In this document: piece by piece, positions 8,128 to 15,822 of the stretch
Layout of the letters: each line of letters opens with the position of its first letter
How positions within the stretch are numbered: the first letter of the stretch is position 1
Source: DATGFB01 sp032160545
GTDB taxonomy: Bacteria > Actinomycetota > Actinomycetes > Mycobacteriales > Jatrophihabitantaceae
DNA: 37,738 nucleotides
Reading direction: 5' to 3'
NCBI GenBank assembly: GCA_032160545.1
Contig: JAVHVN010000077.1
Coordinates: 1 to 37,738 of the forward strand
Program-made: the position numbers and the translations under genes
The notes under the pieces: model-generated
The model's database searches: none
What the model was told of the DNA's origin: nothing
Seen by the model: the letters and a program-made list of their open reading frames with translations, nothing else

Positions 8128-8418
8128 ATGAGCGGTATGGGTTTCGGTCCGGGTGGGATCGACTGCGACGACGTACTGAACGACTTGTACCTCTATTTGG
8201 ACGACGAGTCCGACGACCAGCTGCGCAACCGCATCCGGCAGCACCTGGACGCGTGCGCACCCTGTTTGAAGCAGTACGGCCTCGAGCAGGACGTGCGCTC
8301 GCTGATCGCCCGGTGTTGCGGCGGCGACCGTGCACCCGAATCGCTGCACGAGCGGATCCGCGTCCGGATCACGGAGGTCTCCGTCGAGGCCTCCCACCTG
8401 GAGTTCCGCGCCGACTAG
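8128..8418 (+). CDS. rsrA: Zinc-binding redox anti-sigma factor RsrA/RshA
   Basis: 96 residues. It has the ZAS signature HLDACAPC, with His39, Cys43 and Cys46, plus the upstream Cys13 in IDCDDV. In S. coelicolor RsrA the corresponding Cys11 and Cys44 form the disulfide that releases zinc and frees SigR. An adjacent Cys63-Cys64 pair also resembles the Streptomyces protein. It acts in the cytosol as thiol sensor and SigR antagonist. It begins one base after the sigR stop, so 1:1 co-expression is expected. Confidence 0.95.
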   Translation: MSGMGFGPGGIDCDDVLNDLYLYLDDESDDQLRNRIRQHLDACAPCLKQYGLEQDVRSLIARCCGGDRAPESLHERIRVRITEVSVEASHLEFRAD

Positions 8419-8434
8419 CCGCCGGCGAGGCGCG

Positions 8435-10078
8435 TCAGCCCCCCGCGGTGACCGTCTCGGCCCTGCGTACGACGCCCGGCGAGGCGGCATCGGAGTAGTA
8501 GTCGGCAGGCTCGGTCTGGTCAGTGCCCTCCGGGGCCCGCGCCGCCCGCAGCACGAGCGTCGCGATCACGGCGACGAGGACGTTCACGAGCAGCGCCGTC
8601 ATCGCGATGTAGACCTTCGTGTGGGTGAACGGGAACTCGGCGAGGGAACTGCCGAAGTGCTTGGTCGTCTTCGAGGCCTGCTGATAGGCGACGACGGTGC
8701 CGTAGACCATTGCCGTAGCCCAGCCGAGCAGCAGCGCCCAGCGGTGGAACCACCGGGTGTAGAGGCCCGCGACGATCGACACGAGGGTCTGCAGGATCCA
8801 CACGCCGCCCAGCAGCTGCAGGTTGATGGCGTTCTGGCGATCCATTCCGAGTACGAACAGCAGGGCTCCGAACTTCACCACCAGCGAGGTGATCTTGGCG
8901 ACCCTCGCCTCGTGTTTCGGCGAGGCGTCGGGTACCAGGTACTCGCGGTAGATGTTGCGGGTGAACAGGTTCGCCGCGGCGATGGACATGATCGCGGCCG
9001 GCACGAGCGCGCCGATCGCGATCGCCGAGAACGCGACGCCGGCGAACCAGTCCGGGAACACCTGCTCGAAGAAGTGCGGCACCACGAGCTGCGCGTTCGC
9101 CTTGCCGTCCTGCCCGATCACGGTGGTCTTCTTGTAGATCGCGGCGAAGCCGAGCAGCGCGAGCAGGCCGAGCATCAGCGAGTACGTCGGCAGGATCGCA
9201 GCGTTGCGCCGGATCACGTTGCGGCGGCGACTGGCGAGTACGGCTGTCACCGAGTGCGGATACATGAACAGCGCGAGCGCCGACCCGAAGGCGAGCGTGC
9301 CGTAGGCCCAGTAGGTCGAGCCGTTGGGTATGAACGTCGCGCCCGGTGTCTTGGCGGTCTTGGTCTTGGCCGCAGAAAAGATCTCGCCGAAACCGATCTT
9401 GACGCCGACGTAGACGATCGCCACCACGATCACGAGATAGATCAGGGCGTCCTTGACGAATGCGATGAGGGCGGGCGCGCGCAACCCCGACGAGTAGGTG
9501 TACGCGGCGAGCACCGCGAAGGCGACGATCAGCGGCAGATCGCGGATGAACCAGTTTCCCGAGCCGCCCAGTCCCATCGTGTCGAGCACCGCCTGGATGC
9601 CGACGAGCTGCAGAGCTATGTAGGGCATCGTGGCGACGATGCCCGTGACGGCGACGGCGAGCGCGAGCGTCCTGCTGTCGTACCGGCCGCGCACGAAGTC
9701 GGCAGGCGTGACATAGCCCCGCCGGTGCGCGACGCTCCAGAAGCGCGGCATGAAGACGAAGATGATCGGATACACGACGATCGTGTAGGGCACAGCGAAG
9801 AAGCCGCTCACGGCGCCGGTGGCGAACATGGCGGCCGGCACCGCAACGAACGTGTACGCCGTGTACAGGTCGCCGCCCAGCAGGAACCACGTGATGACGG
9901 TGCCGAAGCCGCGGCCGCCGAGGCCCCACTCGTCCAGGCTCTGCATGGACTCCGGCCGGCGCCAGCGGGCGGCCGCGAACCCGCCGAACGAGACCAGCAG
10001 GAAGAAGAAGACGACGATTCCGAGCTGCAGGCCGTGCACCCCGGTGCCCGAGGAGAGCACGCTGCTGCCGCCGGTCAT
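8435..10078 (-). CDS. Sodium:solute symporter (monocarboxylate/MctC-like)
   Basis: 547 residues with about 13 predicted transmembrane helices, typical of the SSS family. Start ATG at 10078. The first helices include the EWGLGGRGFG and GGDLYTAYTF stretches characteristic of the acetate/pyruvate branch (ActP, MctC, MctP). The C-terminal tail is acidic and cytoplasmic. Likely substrates are short monocarboxylates such as acetate, pyruvate or propionate; this is inferred from family only. The start overlaps the DUF3311 gene stop by four bases (ATGA). DUF3311 proteins repeatedly accompany these symporters, so the two likely form one transporter unit. Confidence 0.88.
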   Translation of the reverse strand: MTGGSSVLSSGTGVHGLQLGIVVFFFLLVSFGGFAAARWRRPESMQSLDEWGLGGRGFGTVITWFLLGGDLYTAYTFVAVPAAMFATGAVSGFFAVPYTIVVYPIIFVFMPRFWSVAHRRGYVTPADFVRGRYDSRTLALAVAVTGIVATMPYIALQLVGIQAVLDTMGLGGSGNWFIRDLPLIVAFAVLAAYTYSSGLRAPALIAFVKDALIYLVIVVAIVYVGVKIGFGEIFSAAKTKTAKTPGATFIPNGSTYWAYGTLAFGSALALFMYPHSVTAVLASRRRNVIRRNAAILPTYSLMLGLLALLGFAAIYKKTTVIGQDGKANAQLVVPHFFEQVFPDWFAGVAFSAIAIGALVPAAIMSIAAANLFTRNIYREYLVPDASPKHEARVAKITSLVVKFGALLFVLGMDRQNAINLQLLGGVWILQTLVSIVAGLYTRWFHRWALLLGWATAMVYGTVVAYQQASKTTKHFGSSLAEFPFTHTKVYIAMTALLVNVLVAVIATLVLRAARAPEGTDQTEPADYYSDAASPGVVRRAETVTAGG

Positions 10079-10338
10079 CGTCGCGCTCCGCGACGAGCCC
10101 GCGCGATCGCCACGTAGGCCGCGTACGTGCACGCCGACGCGAGGAACACCCACAGGAATTGGTACCAGTAGAAGAACGGGAAGCCCCACAGCCGCGGGGT
10201 GGCGCGTGAGTAGACCGGGACGATGGCGAGCGCGACGAGCGGGATGAGGATGAGAACTGCGACGAGTGCCTGGGTTGCGGCGGGCAGCGGGCCGGGGACG
10301 GCCGGGCGGCCGTGCGGTTCGTTCGGATCGAGCGCCAT
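10075..10338 (-). CDS. DUF3311 small membrane protein, symporter partner
   Basis: 87 residues with two hydrophobic helices (about 24-44 and 58-78) and the DUF3311 signature WGFPFFYWYQFLW between them. Start ATG at 10338 with an excellent GAGGAGGAG upstream. It overlaps the symporter start by four bases. The family is found upstream of sodium:solute symporters and is thought to assist them. Its precise role is not established. Confidence 0.88.
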   Translation of the reverse strand: MALDPNEPHGRPAVPGPLPAATQALVAVLILIPLVALAIVPVYSRATPRLWGFPFFYWYQFLWVFLASACTYAAYVAIARARRGARR

Positions 10339-10370
10339 TGCTCCTCCTCGACTGACGGGCTCGGACGTGT

Positions 10371-10386
10371 CGGCATGTCGATGCCG
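10371..10386. promoter_or_regulatory. Inverted repeat CGGCAT-N4-ATGCCG, possible operator
   Basis: Perfect 6-base arms with a 4-base spacer (GTCG) lie 33-48 bases upstream of the DUF3311 start, in the 173-base gap shared with the divergent pdtaS. It could be a repressor operator for the transporter or a short RNA hairpin. No regulator gene is adjacent. The rest of the gap shows no clear feature. Confidence 0.3.
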
Positions 10387-10511
10387 GATGTCGGTAAGTC
10401 AGCGACCTGAGTGACATATACCAGGGCGGCCGTCCGATATCACCAGAAACCGTCATCGGCCGGCCGGGCGGCATCCGGACCCACCGGCGGTGTTCTGGCA
10501 GGCTGGCGCTG

Positions 10512-12023
10512 ATGTCCGCTCTCTCCGACTTGATCACCGCCCGGACGTCGCTGACGGACGCACAGATCACCCATGTCCAGCGACTCGTGGGCGAATGGCA
10601 GCTGCTCTCGGACCTCGCCTTCGCCGACCTGCTCGTGTGGGTACCGGTGGCGCTGCCGCGGGGCGACGCCGACGAGATCGACGCATTCCTGTGCGTCGCC
10701 CAGTGCCGCCCCACCACCGGCCCGACGGCATACCAGAACGACCAGGTGGGGGTACTACTGCATGGCGCCCGGTCCGCGGGACTGCGTACGGCGTACGGAG
10801 AGGGGCGCATCTACCGCGCGGCGGAGCCCGACTGGGACGGCGAGCTGCCGATCCGCCGTGAGGCGATCCCGATCCGGATCGGCGGGGAGGTCGTCGCCGT
10901 CCTCGGCAAGGACGCGAACCTGGCGAGCGTGCGCACCCCGAGCCAGCTGGAGCTGGTGTACCTGCAGAGCGCGGCGGACCTCTCGGCGATGGTCGCCGAC
11001 GGCACGTTCCCCGGGCCGGACGACGGCACCGAGGAGGGCTCCGGCCCTCGTGTCGGCGACGGGCTGGTGCGCCTCGAACCCGACGGAACGGTGATCTACG
11101 CGAGCCCGAACGCGCTGTCCGCGTTCCGCCGGCTCGGCATCACCGGCAACCTGCTGGGCGAGCCGCTCACCGAGCTGACCGGCGGCGTCGCGGACGACCC
11201 GTTCGACGCCCGCGACCTCGCTGCGGCGGTCCGCGACGCGGTCGAGGGCGGTCGGCCGGCCAGCATCGAGGTCGACGGTGGCGGCGCGACGGTGCTGTTC
11301 CGGGCCCTGCCGTTACGCCCGCGCAACGAGATGCTGGGTGCCCTGCTGCTCATGCAGGATGTCACCGAGCTGCGCCGCCGGGACCGCCAGATTCTGAGCA
11401 AGGACGCGACGATCCGCGAGATCCACCACCGGGTCAAAAACAACCTGCAGACGGTGGCGGCGCTGCTGCGCCTGCAGGCCCGGCGGGTGGCTGCACCCGA
11501 GGCCCGGACGGCGCTGGAGGAGTCGATGCGGCGGGTGAGTTCGATCGCGCTCGTCCACGAGACGTTGTCGGTGTCGATCGACGAGACGGTCGACTTCGAC
11601 GAGATCGTCGACCGGCTGCTCGGCATGCTGGCCGACGTCGCAGGCGTGCGGACCGTCATCGCGATGCGCCGCGAGGGGTCCTTCGGGATCTTGCCGGCCG
11701 AGATCGCGACCGCCCTCGTGCTGGTACTCACCGAGCTGGTCCAGAACGCGGTCGAGCACGCCTTTCCCGGCCGGACGGGCACCGTCGAGATCCGGGCGGA
11801 TCGCCAGCGCGGCCGGCTCGAGGTGGACGTGCGCGACGACGGTGTCGGCCTGCCCGAGGGCTTCGGCGCCGAGGTCTCGGACCGGCTCGGGCTGCAGATA
11901 GTGCGAACGCTGGTCTCGGCGGAGCTGGGCGGCACGGTCGAGTTGCGATCCAGGCCGGGCGAGCGGGGCACCGATGCCGTCGTCTCGGTGCCGCTCGGAC
12001 ACAAGCCCCGAGTCGGCGGCTGA
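10512..12023 (+). CDS. pdtaS: PdtaS-type sensor histidine kinase (GAF-PAS-HisKA_2-HATPase)
   Basis: 503 residues, soluble, with no membrane helix. Order: a GAF-like domain (about 1-160), a PAS domain (about 180-288), a HisKA_2 dimerisation domain with REIHHRVKNNLQTV (302-315; phosphoacceptor one of His305/306), and a HATPase domain with the N-box TELVQNAVEHAF and DDGVGLPEGF. PdtaS kinases phosphorylate the ANTAR RNA-binding regulator PdtaR, which controls transcription termination. No pdtaR is in the window; the M. tuberculosis partner is also encoded elsewhere. The gene faces whiB1 across a shared hairpin, the same pairing as Rv3220c/Rv3219. Confidence 0.93.
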   Translation: MSALSDLITARTSLTDAQITHVQRLVGEWQLLSDLAFADLLVWVPVALPRGDADEIDAFLCVAQCRPTTGPTAYQNDQVGVLLHGARSAGLRTAYGEGRIYRAAEPDWDGELPIRREAIPIRIGGEVVAVLGKDANLASVRTPSQLELVYLQSAADLSAMVADGTFPGPDDGTEEGSGPRVGDGLVRLEPDGTVIYASPNALSAFRRLGITGNLLGEPLTELTGGVADDPFDARDLAAAVRDAVEGGRPASIEVDGGGATVLFRALPLRPRNEMLGALLLMQDVTELRRRDRQILSKDATIREIHHRVKNNLQTVAALLRLQARRVAAPEARTALEESMRRVSSIALVHETLSVSIDETVDFDEIVDRLLGMLADVAGVRTVIAMRREGSFGILPAEIATALVLVLTELVQNAVEHAFPGRTGTVEIRADRQRGRLEVDVRDDGVGLPEGFGAEVSDRLGLQIVRTLVSAELGGTVELRSRPGERGTDAVVSVPLGHKPRVGG

Positions 12024-12036
12024 CCGAGCGACGAGA

Positions 12037-12068
12037 ACGGGCCGACCGGAATGATCCGGTCGGCCCGT
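12037..12068. terminator. Bidirectional hairpin terminator between pdtaS and whiB1
   Basis: A perfect 13-base stem (ACGGGCCGACCGG paired with CCGGTCGGCCCGT) with a 6-base loop AATGAT sits in the 60-base gap between convergent genes. There is no T-tract on either side, as is common for actinobacterial terminators. The symmetry should serve both directions. Confidence 0.85.
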
Positions 12069-12083
12069 CGAGGTCGGGGGTGG

Positions 12084-12335
12084 TCAGGCCAGGCGAGCGC
12101 GTGCCCTCGCGTTGCGGCGCTTGAGAGCGCGACGCTCGTCCTCGGAAAGCCCACCCCACACTCCGGCGTCCTGCCCGCTTTCGAGCGCCCAGGCCAGGCA
12201 GTCCTGGATCACCGGGCATCGACGGCATACACCCTTGGCCTGCTCGATCTGCAGCAGAGCCGGACCGGTGTTGCCGATGGGGAAGAACAGCTCCGGATCC
12301 TCGTCACGGCAAATCGCGCGGTGACGCCAGTCCAT
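12084..12335 (-). CDS. whiB1: WhiB1 iron-sulfur transcription factor
   Basis: 83 residues from the ATG at 12335, with GAGGAG nine bases upstream. The 4Fe-4S ligands are Cys9, Cys37, Cys40 and Cys46, at the same positions as in M. tuberculosis WhiB1. The GVWGG turn and basic C-terminus RRALKRRNARARARL are intact. WhiB1 binds sigma factor region 4, and its cluster reacts with nitric oxide; it is essential in mycobacteria. A longer in-frame ATG at 12404 exists, but its first codons overlap a CRP-like site and the family starts at MDWRH, so I reject it. Confidence 0.96.
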   Translation of the reverse strand: MDWRHRAICRDEDPELFFPIGNTGPALLQIEQAKGVCRRCPVIQDCLAWALESGQDAGVWGGLSEDERRALKRRNARARARLA

Positions 12336-12389
12336 GGTGTAGATCTCCTCACGTGGTACGGCAGGCGCTTTTGTGCGCCCGTCCGCGCT

Positions 12390-12405
12390 TGTGAATCCTT
12401 TCACG
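12390..12405. promoter_or_regulatory. CRP/Cmr-family binding site upstream of whiB1
   Basis: The plus strand reads TGTGA-N6-TCACG, equal to (C/T)GTGA-N6-TCAC(G/A) on the minus strand. This is the consensus of M. tuberculosis CRP (Rv3676), which is known to control whiB1. It ends 55 bases before the whiB1 ATG, within the 250-base gap 12336-12585. I could not place a convincing -10 box. No other clear feature is seen in this gap. Confidence 0.7.
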
Positions 12406-12585
12406 AGCTACGGCGTGGGGCAAGGACGACGTCGGCGGTGCAAGGCACATCACGACCTGCCTCCGGCCGCCGAACGGCGTTCCCGATTCCTGCAAGCGTG
12501 CCGATCCATTGGTTGGCCGACAACTCGCTTTCGGACGCTACGCGGGTCACCGCGACACGTCGAGGGGGCAAGTCGGGTATTTGGG

Positions 12586-13506
12586 TCAAATCACGATGTG
12601 AACAGCCTGTGGAACGGCCCGGAATTGCAGCTTGTCGCGTAGGTCGAGGTAGTCACCGTCGACCTGCACCGGCATCGGTTCGACGGCCCGGACCGTCAGG
12701 CTCTCGAGGTCGTGGACCACGTGAGCCCCGCGCTTGCCGATGCTCGGGCGGTCGCCGGACAGCCGCACGATGCTCCACAGGATGCCGGGCGCGCTCATCC
12801 GCCGCCGGGCGTACAGCGCCAGCCCGGTCTCGAAGGTCACCTCCGGCGTCGGGTGCAGCGGGCGATTGCCCACGTACGTCCACGGATCGGCGTTCGCGAC
12901 GATGGCGAAATGCACGTCGTCGTAGACCGTGCCGTCGGGCAGTTCGACCGTGACGGTGGAACTGCGCCGGCTCATGCTGAAGAACTGGCGCACGCCCATG
13001 CGGGCGTAGAGCACGTGGGTCGAGCGCTTGCCCCGCCGCCGCTGCCGCTCGACGGCGGCGACGATCGCGGCGTCGAAGCCGATTCCGGCGGCGAAGGCGA
13101 ACCAGCGCCCGTCCATCATGCCCAGGCTGATCGGCCGCCGGCTTCCCGTGCGCAGGGCATCGAGCAGGATGCCGGTCGACTCGATGGGGTCGTTGGGCAG
13201 GCCCAGCGCACGCGCCGTGACATTGGTGGAGCCGGCCGGGACGATGCCGAGTGCCGGGACGCCGGCGTGCACACCGTCGGTCAGCAGCCCGTTGATCACC
13301 TCGTTGATCGTCCCGTCCCCGCCCAGGGCGACCACTGCGTCGGTGCCGTCGCGCATGGCGCGGCACGCCAGCGCCGCCGCGTGGCCGCGGTTGGCGGTCT
13401 CGACCACCTCGATGGTCGCGACGCTCGCCAGCGACCGCGCGAGCACGTCCCGCTCGCGCGCGGACGTCGCGGTGGCATGCGGGTTCGCCACGACCAGGAC
13501 ACGCAC
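12586..13506 (-). CDS. Diacylglycerol/lipid kinase family protein
   Basis: 306 residues of the DAGK catalytic family (YegS/DgkB-like). NPHATATS near the N-terminus and GGDGTINEVINGLL (61-74) give the nucleotide-binding motif. PAGSTNVTARALGLP (90-104) and the C-terminal PVQVDGDY complete the fold. It would phosphorylate a lipid such as diacylglycerol or a sphingoid-like molecule at the membrane using ATP; the substrate is unknown. Start GTG at 13506. It lies upstream of whiB1 as Rv3218 lies next to whiB1 in M. tuberculosis. The start is 34 bases from the divergent membrane-protein gene. Confidence 0.9.
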   Translation of the reverse strand: MRVLVVANPHATATSARERDVLARSLASVATIEVVETANRGHAAALACRAMRDGTDAVVALGGDGTINEVINGLLTDGVHAGVPALGIVPAGSTNVTARALGLPNDPIESTGILLDALRTGSRRPISLGMMDGRWFAFAAGIGFDAAIVAAVERQRRRGKRSTHVLYARMGVRQFFSMSRRSSTVTVELPDGTVYDDVHFAIVANADPWTYVGNRPLHPTPEVTFETGLALYARRRMSAPGILWSIVRLSGDRPSIGKRGAHVVHDLESLTVRAVEPMPVQVDGDYLDLRDKLQFRAVPQAVHIVI

Positions 13507-13540
13507 GCGGGCGACATTACGCGTGACCTACTGTTTCGGT

Positions 13541-13936
13541 GTGGCAGTGGACGGCGCAGCACCGGCTCAGGTGCGCGCCGCCGTCGCAGTGATCGGGCTC
13601 GAGTGCCTGGGATTGTTCGCCGCAGCCGCGATCCTGCTGGCCAAGACCGTGACGGGGCACCCGCACAGTGTGTCGGGAGCCGTGCTGGGCGCGATCATGT
13701 CGGCGCTGGGCGCCGTCGCGCTCGGCGCCGCCGCGCGCGGGTTGCTGCACCTGCGGCCGGCGGCCCGGACACCGGTCGTCGTGCTCGAGCTGCTCGCGCT
13801 GCCGGTCGGCTACAGCCTGGCCTTCCAGGCACATCGCGTCGAGTTCGGCGGCCCGATCCTGATAGCCGCCCTGACGGTGCTGTACCTGCTGTTCACGCCT
13901 CCGGCCCGCGCGGCTCTCGACCGCGTCCCGGACTGA
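13541..13936 (+). CDS. Small four-helix membrane protein, function unknown
   Basis: 131 residues from a GTG at 13541. Four hydrophobic segments (about 13-35, 44-68, 77-95 and 100-123) with short loops suggest a compact integral membrane protein. I do not recognise a named family. It is divergent from the lipid kinase, with starts 34 bases apart, and it ends eight bases before the convergent sigF stop. The short upstream gap suggests a leaderless or very short leader. Confidence 0.7.
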   Translation: MAVDGAAPAQVRAAVAVIGLECLGLFAAAAILLAKTVTGHPHSVSGAVLGAIMSALGAVALGAAARGLLHLRPAARTPVVVLELLALPVGYSLAFQAHRVEFGGPILIAALTVLYLLFTPPARAALDRVPD

Positions 13937-13944
13937 GCGGCGAG

Positions 13945-14751
13945 TTACTCCGGCCGTTCCTCGGCGCCGAGGCTGGCCCGCAGCCGCTTCAACCCGCGCG
14001 CGACCAGCCGCGACACCTGCATCTGCGATACCCCGACGATCGCCGCGATCTCGGTCTGCGTCTTGTTCGCGACGAACCGCAACAGCAGGATCTCGCGCTC
14101 GTTCTCGGGCAGCTTGGCGATCACGTCGCGCAGCAGCGCGCGCTGCTCGACCTGCTCGAAGCCTTCGTCGAGTACGCCGAGCATCGGGTGCTCGGGGACC
14201 GTCTCGCCCGGCGCGGCGAGAACGTCGAGCGGCACTCCCGAGTAGGCGCGCGCGGCGTCGAGTGCCTCGAGCACGATCTCCTCGTCGACCTCGATCCGGG
14301 CCGACAGCTCCGCGATGGTCGGTGCCCGGCCGAGCTCCTGGCTCAGCTCGGCCCGCGCCGTGTTGACCGTCGTCTGCAGCTCCTGTGCGCGCCGCGGAAC
14401 GTGGATCAGCCAGCCGGTGTCGCGGAAGTGCCGCTTGATTTCGCCGAGGATCGTCGGGGTCGCATACGTCGAGAACTCGAGGCCGCGGTCCGGGTCGAAC
14501 CGGTCGATGGCCTTCAGCAGGCCGATGGCGCCGACCTGCACCAGATCGTTCATCGGCTCGTTGCGGCCGCTGAAGCGCCGGGCCAGGTAGATCACCAAGG
14601 GCATGTGTGCCTCGACCAGGCGGTCGCGCAGGCTCTTGCGGAGCGGGCTGTCCTCGGGAAGCCGGTGGAGTTCGGCGAGCATTGCCGCCGCGCTTTCCTG
14701 CCTGCTCTCCTGCGAGGACGAGTCACCCGTCCGACTCGTCGGTGACGTCAC
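13945..14751 (-). CDS. sigF: SigB/SigF-family stress sigma factor
   Basis: 268 residues. Region 2 carries HMPLVIYLARRFSGRNEPMNDLVQVGAIGLLKAIDRFDP and FSTYATPTILGEIKRHFRD. Region 3 has ELSQELGRAPTIAELSARI. Region 4 has LPENEREILLLRFVANKTQTEIAAIVGVSQMQVSRLVARGLKRLR. This is the SigB/SigF/SigG group that recognises GTTT and GGGTA-like boxes for general stress or developmental genes. Its GTG start overlaps the stop of the anti-sigma gene by four bases (GTGA), so the two are translationally coupled. No anti-anti-sigma gene is present nearby. Confidence 0.93.
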   Translation of the reverse strand: MTSPTSRTGDSSSQESRQESAAAMLAELHRLPEDSPLRKSLRDRLVEAHMPLVIYLARRFSGRNEPMNDLVQVGAIGLLKAIDRFDPDRGLEFSTYATPTILGEIKRHFRDTGWLIHVPRRAQELQTTVNTARAELSQELGRAPTIAELSARIEVDEEIVLEALDAARAYSGVPLDVLAAPGETVPEHPMLGVLDEGFEQVEQRALLRDVIAKLPENEREILLLRFVANKTQTEIAAIVGVSQMQVSRLVARGLKRLRASLGAEERPE

Positions 14752-15146
14752 GCCACCCCAGCCACTCGGCGCTTGGTGAAACGGATCGTCATCTTTCCGT
14801 CGCTGGACGCGACATCGAGATCGGTGGCGAGCGCGCCGAGAACGGTCCACGCGAACCCGCTGCGGTCGATCTCGATCTCGCCCTTGCCCTCGACGCCGAC
14901 GGTCACCTGGAGCGAGCCGTAGCTCAGTTCGAACCGCGCGTCGAGGGTCGAGCCCGTCGAGTTCGGCAGTAACAGCGCACAGGCCTCGTCGACGGCGAGG
15001 CGGAGATCCTCGATGTCGTCGATGGTCAGTTCGCACCGCGCCGCGAGGCCGGCTGCGGTGAGCCGCAGGGTCGAGACGTAGACGACGTCGGCGGGTACCT
15101 GGACGCTGACGATATCGCCGTCGGGCGCCGAGCTTGCTTCACTCAC
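14748..15146 (-). CDS. RsbW-like anti-sigma factor with degenerate ATP site
   Basis: 132 residues, GHKL/RsbW fold, immediately upstream of and overlapping sigF. The helix DLRLAVDEACALLL (47-60) corresponds to the N-box of RsbW/SpoIIAB, which normally ends in a Mg-binding Asn (EAxxN). Here that position is Leu. The DxGxG box expected before the RSGFAWTVLGAL segment also cannot be found. It should bind SigF by position and fold; the kinase activity toward an anti-anti-sigma protein is doubtful. Start GTG at 15146, 13 bases after the preceding phosphatase gene. Confidence 0.85.
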   Translation of the reverse strand: MSEASSAPDGDIVSVQVPADVVYVSTLRLTAAGLAARCELTIDDIEDLRLAVDEACALLLPNSTGSTLDARFELSYGSLQVTVGVEGKGEIEIDRSGFAWTVLGALATDLDVASSDGKMTIRFTKRRVAGVA

Positions 15147-15159
15147 CGTTCATCACCAT

Positions 15160-15819
15160 TCACGTCGCTGGGTTGGGCAGGTTCCACCGGTCGATGACCG
15201 GCACTCCGTACTGAACGCTCATGAGGGATGGAGCTGCGGTTCCGAGCAGCAGATGGCGCCCGCCGCTGGGCGGCAGACCGATCCACCGGGCCCCCATCAT
15301 TCTGCACACGTGCCCGTGGGCGACGAGGACCACGGGTCCGGCTGACAGGCGAGAGCACGTCTTGGTGAGTACCCGGTCGGCGCGCGCGGCAACCCGGTCG
15401 GGCGTCTCCCCGCCGGGCACGCCATCCGTCCAGAGGTCCCAGCCGGGGCGCTCGGCCCGGATGTCCTTCGACGTCCGGCCCTCGTAGTCGCCGTAGTCCC
15501 ACTCGGCGAGGTCGGGGTCCACCTCGTCGACGTCCAGGCCGGCGAGCCGCGCGGTGTCGCGGGCCCGCGCGAGCGGACTGCTGATCACGTACGGTGCGGC
15601 GTCGTCGAGGTGGCCGAGCTGCTCGCGCAACCCCGCCGCCTGTGTCCTGCCCTTGGCGGTGAGTTCGACGTCGGTGCGGCCGGTGTGCTGCCCGGTGCGG
15701 CTCCACTCGGTCTCCCCGTGGCGCACGAGCCACAGCTCGGCGCCTTCGGGGACCGTGCCCGGGACGGCGAAAGCCGGCCCCGAAACGGAGCCGGCTTTCG
15801 CAGGAACGTCGTCGCGCAT
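15160..15819 (-). CDS. Histidine phosphatase (Rv3214/Gpm2-like acid phosphatase)
   Basis: 219 residues. It has the phosphohistidine motif LVRHGETEWS (31-40), LAEWDYGDYEGRT in the middle and the second catalytic histidine in VAHGHVCRM. The AEWDYGxYEG pattern is that of M. tuberculosis Rv3214, a broad-specificity acid phosphatase once named gpm2. The ATG start lies three bases after sodN. The first 28 residues are unusual for the family and are encoded across a strong hairpin (15767-15801). I see no alternative ATG or GTG before the catalytic motif, so the long N-terminus may be real. It is co-oriented with rsbW-like and sigF downstream. Confidence 0.9.
   Translation of the reverse strand: MRDDVPAKAGSVSGPAFAVPGTVPEGAELWLVRHGETEWSRTGQHTGRTDVELTAKGRTQAAGLREQLGHLDDAAPYVISSPLARARDTARLAGLDVDEVDPDLAEWDYGDYEGRTSKDIRAERPGWDLWTDGVPGGETPDRVAARADRVLTKTCSRLSAGPVVLVAHGHVCRMMGARWIGLPPSGGRHLLLGTAAPSLMSVQYGVPVIDRWNLPNPAT
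15767..15801 (-). terminator. Strong hairpin after sodN, inside the phosphatase 5' end
   Basis: GCGAAAGCCGGC and GCCGGCTTTCGC form a perfect 12-base stem; the 11-base loop can pair three further bases after one mismatch. It begins 22 bases after the sodN stop in the direction of transcription. It looks like a terminator or RNA-stability element that limits read-through from abundant sodN mRNA into the phosphatase-rsbW-sigF genes. No T-tract follows. Confidence 0.7.
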
Positions 15820-15822
15820 GCC

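Noticed and set aside
8330..10117. Plus-strand frame rich in Asp/Glu/Arg/His opposite the symporter
   Set aside because: Typical antisense of hydrophobic codons in GC-rich DNA.
12336..12404. N-terminally extended WhiB1
   Set aside because: Extension lacks family similarity, its start overlaps the CRP-like site, and the ATG at 12335 has a good ribosome-binding site.
12475..12500. SigR-type promoter upstream of whiB1 (GGAATCGGGAACGCCGTT, minus strand)
   Set aside because: GGAAT/GGGAAC and CGTT are far too close together for a promoter.
12712..14745. Long plus-strand frame opposite the lipid kinase and sigF
   Set aside because: It crosses two real minus-strand genes and a plus-strand membrane gene in another frame, with no recognisable domain.
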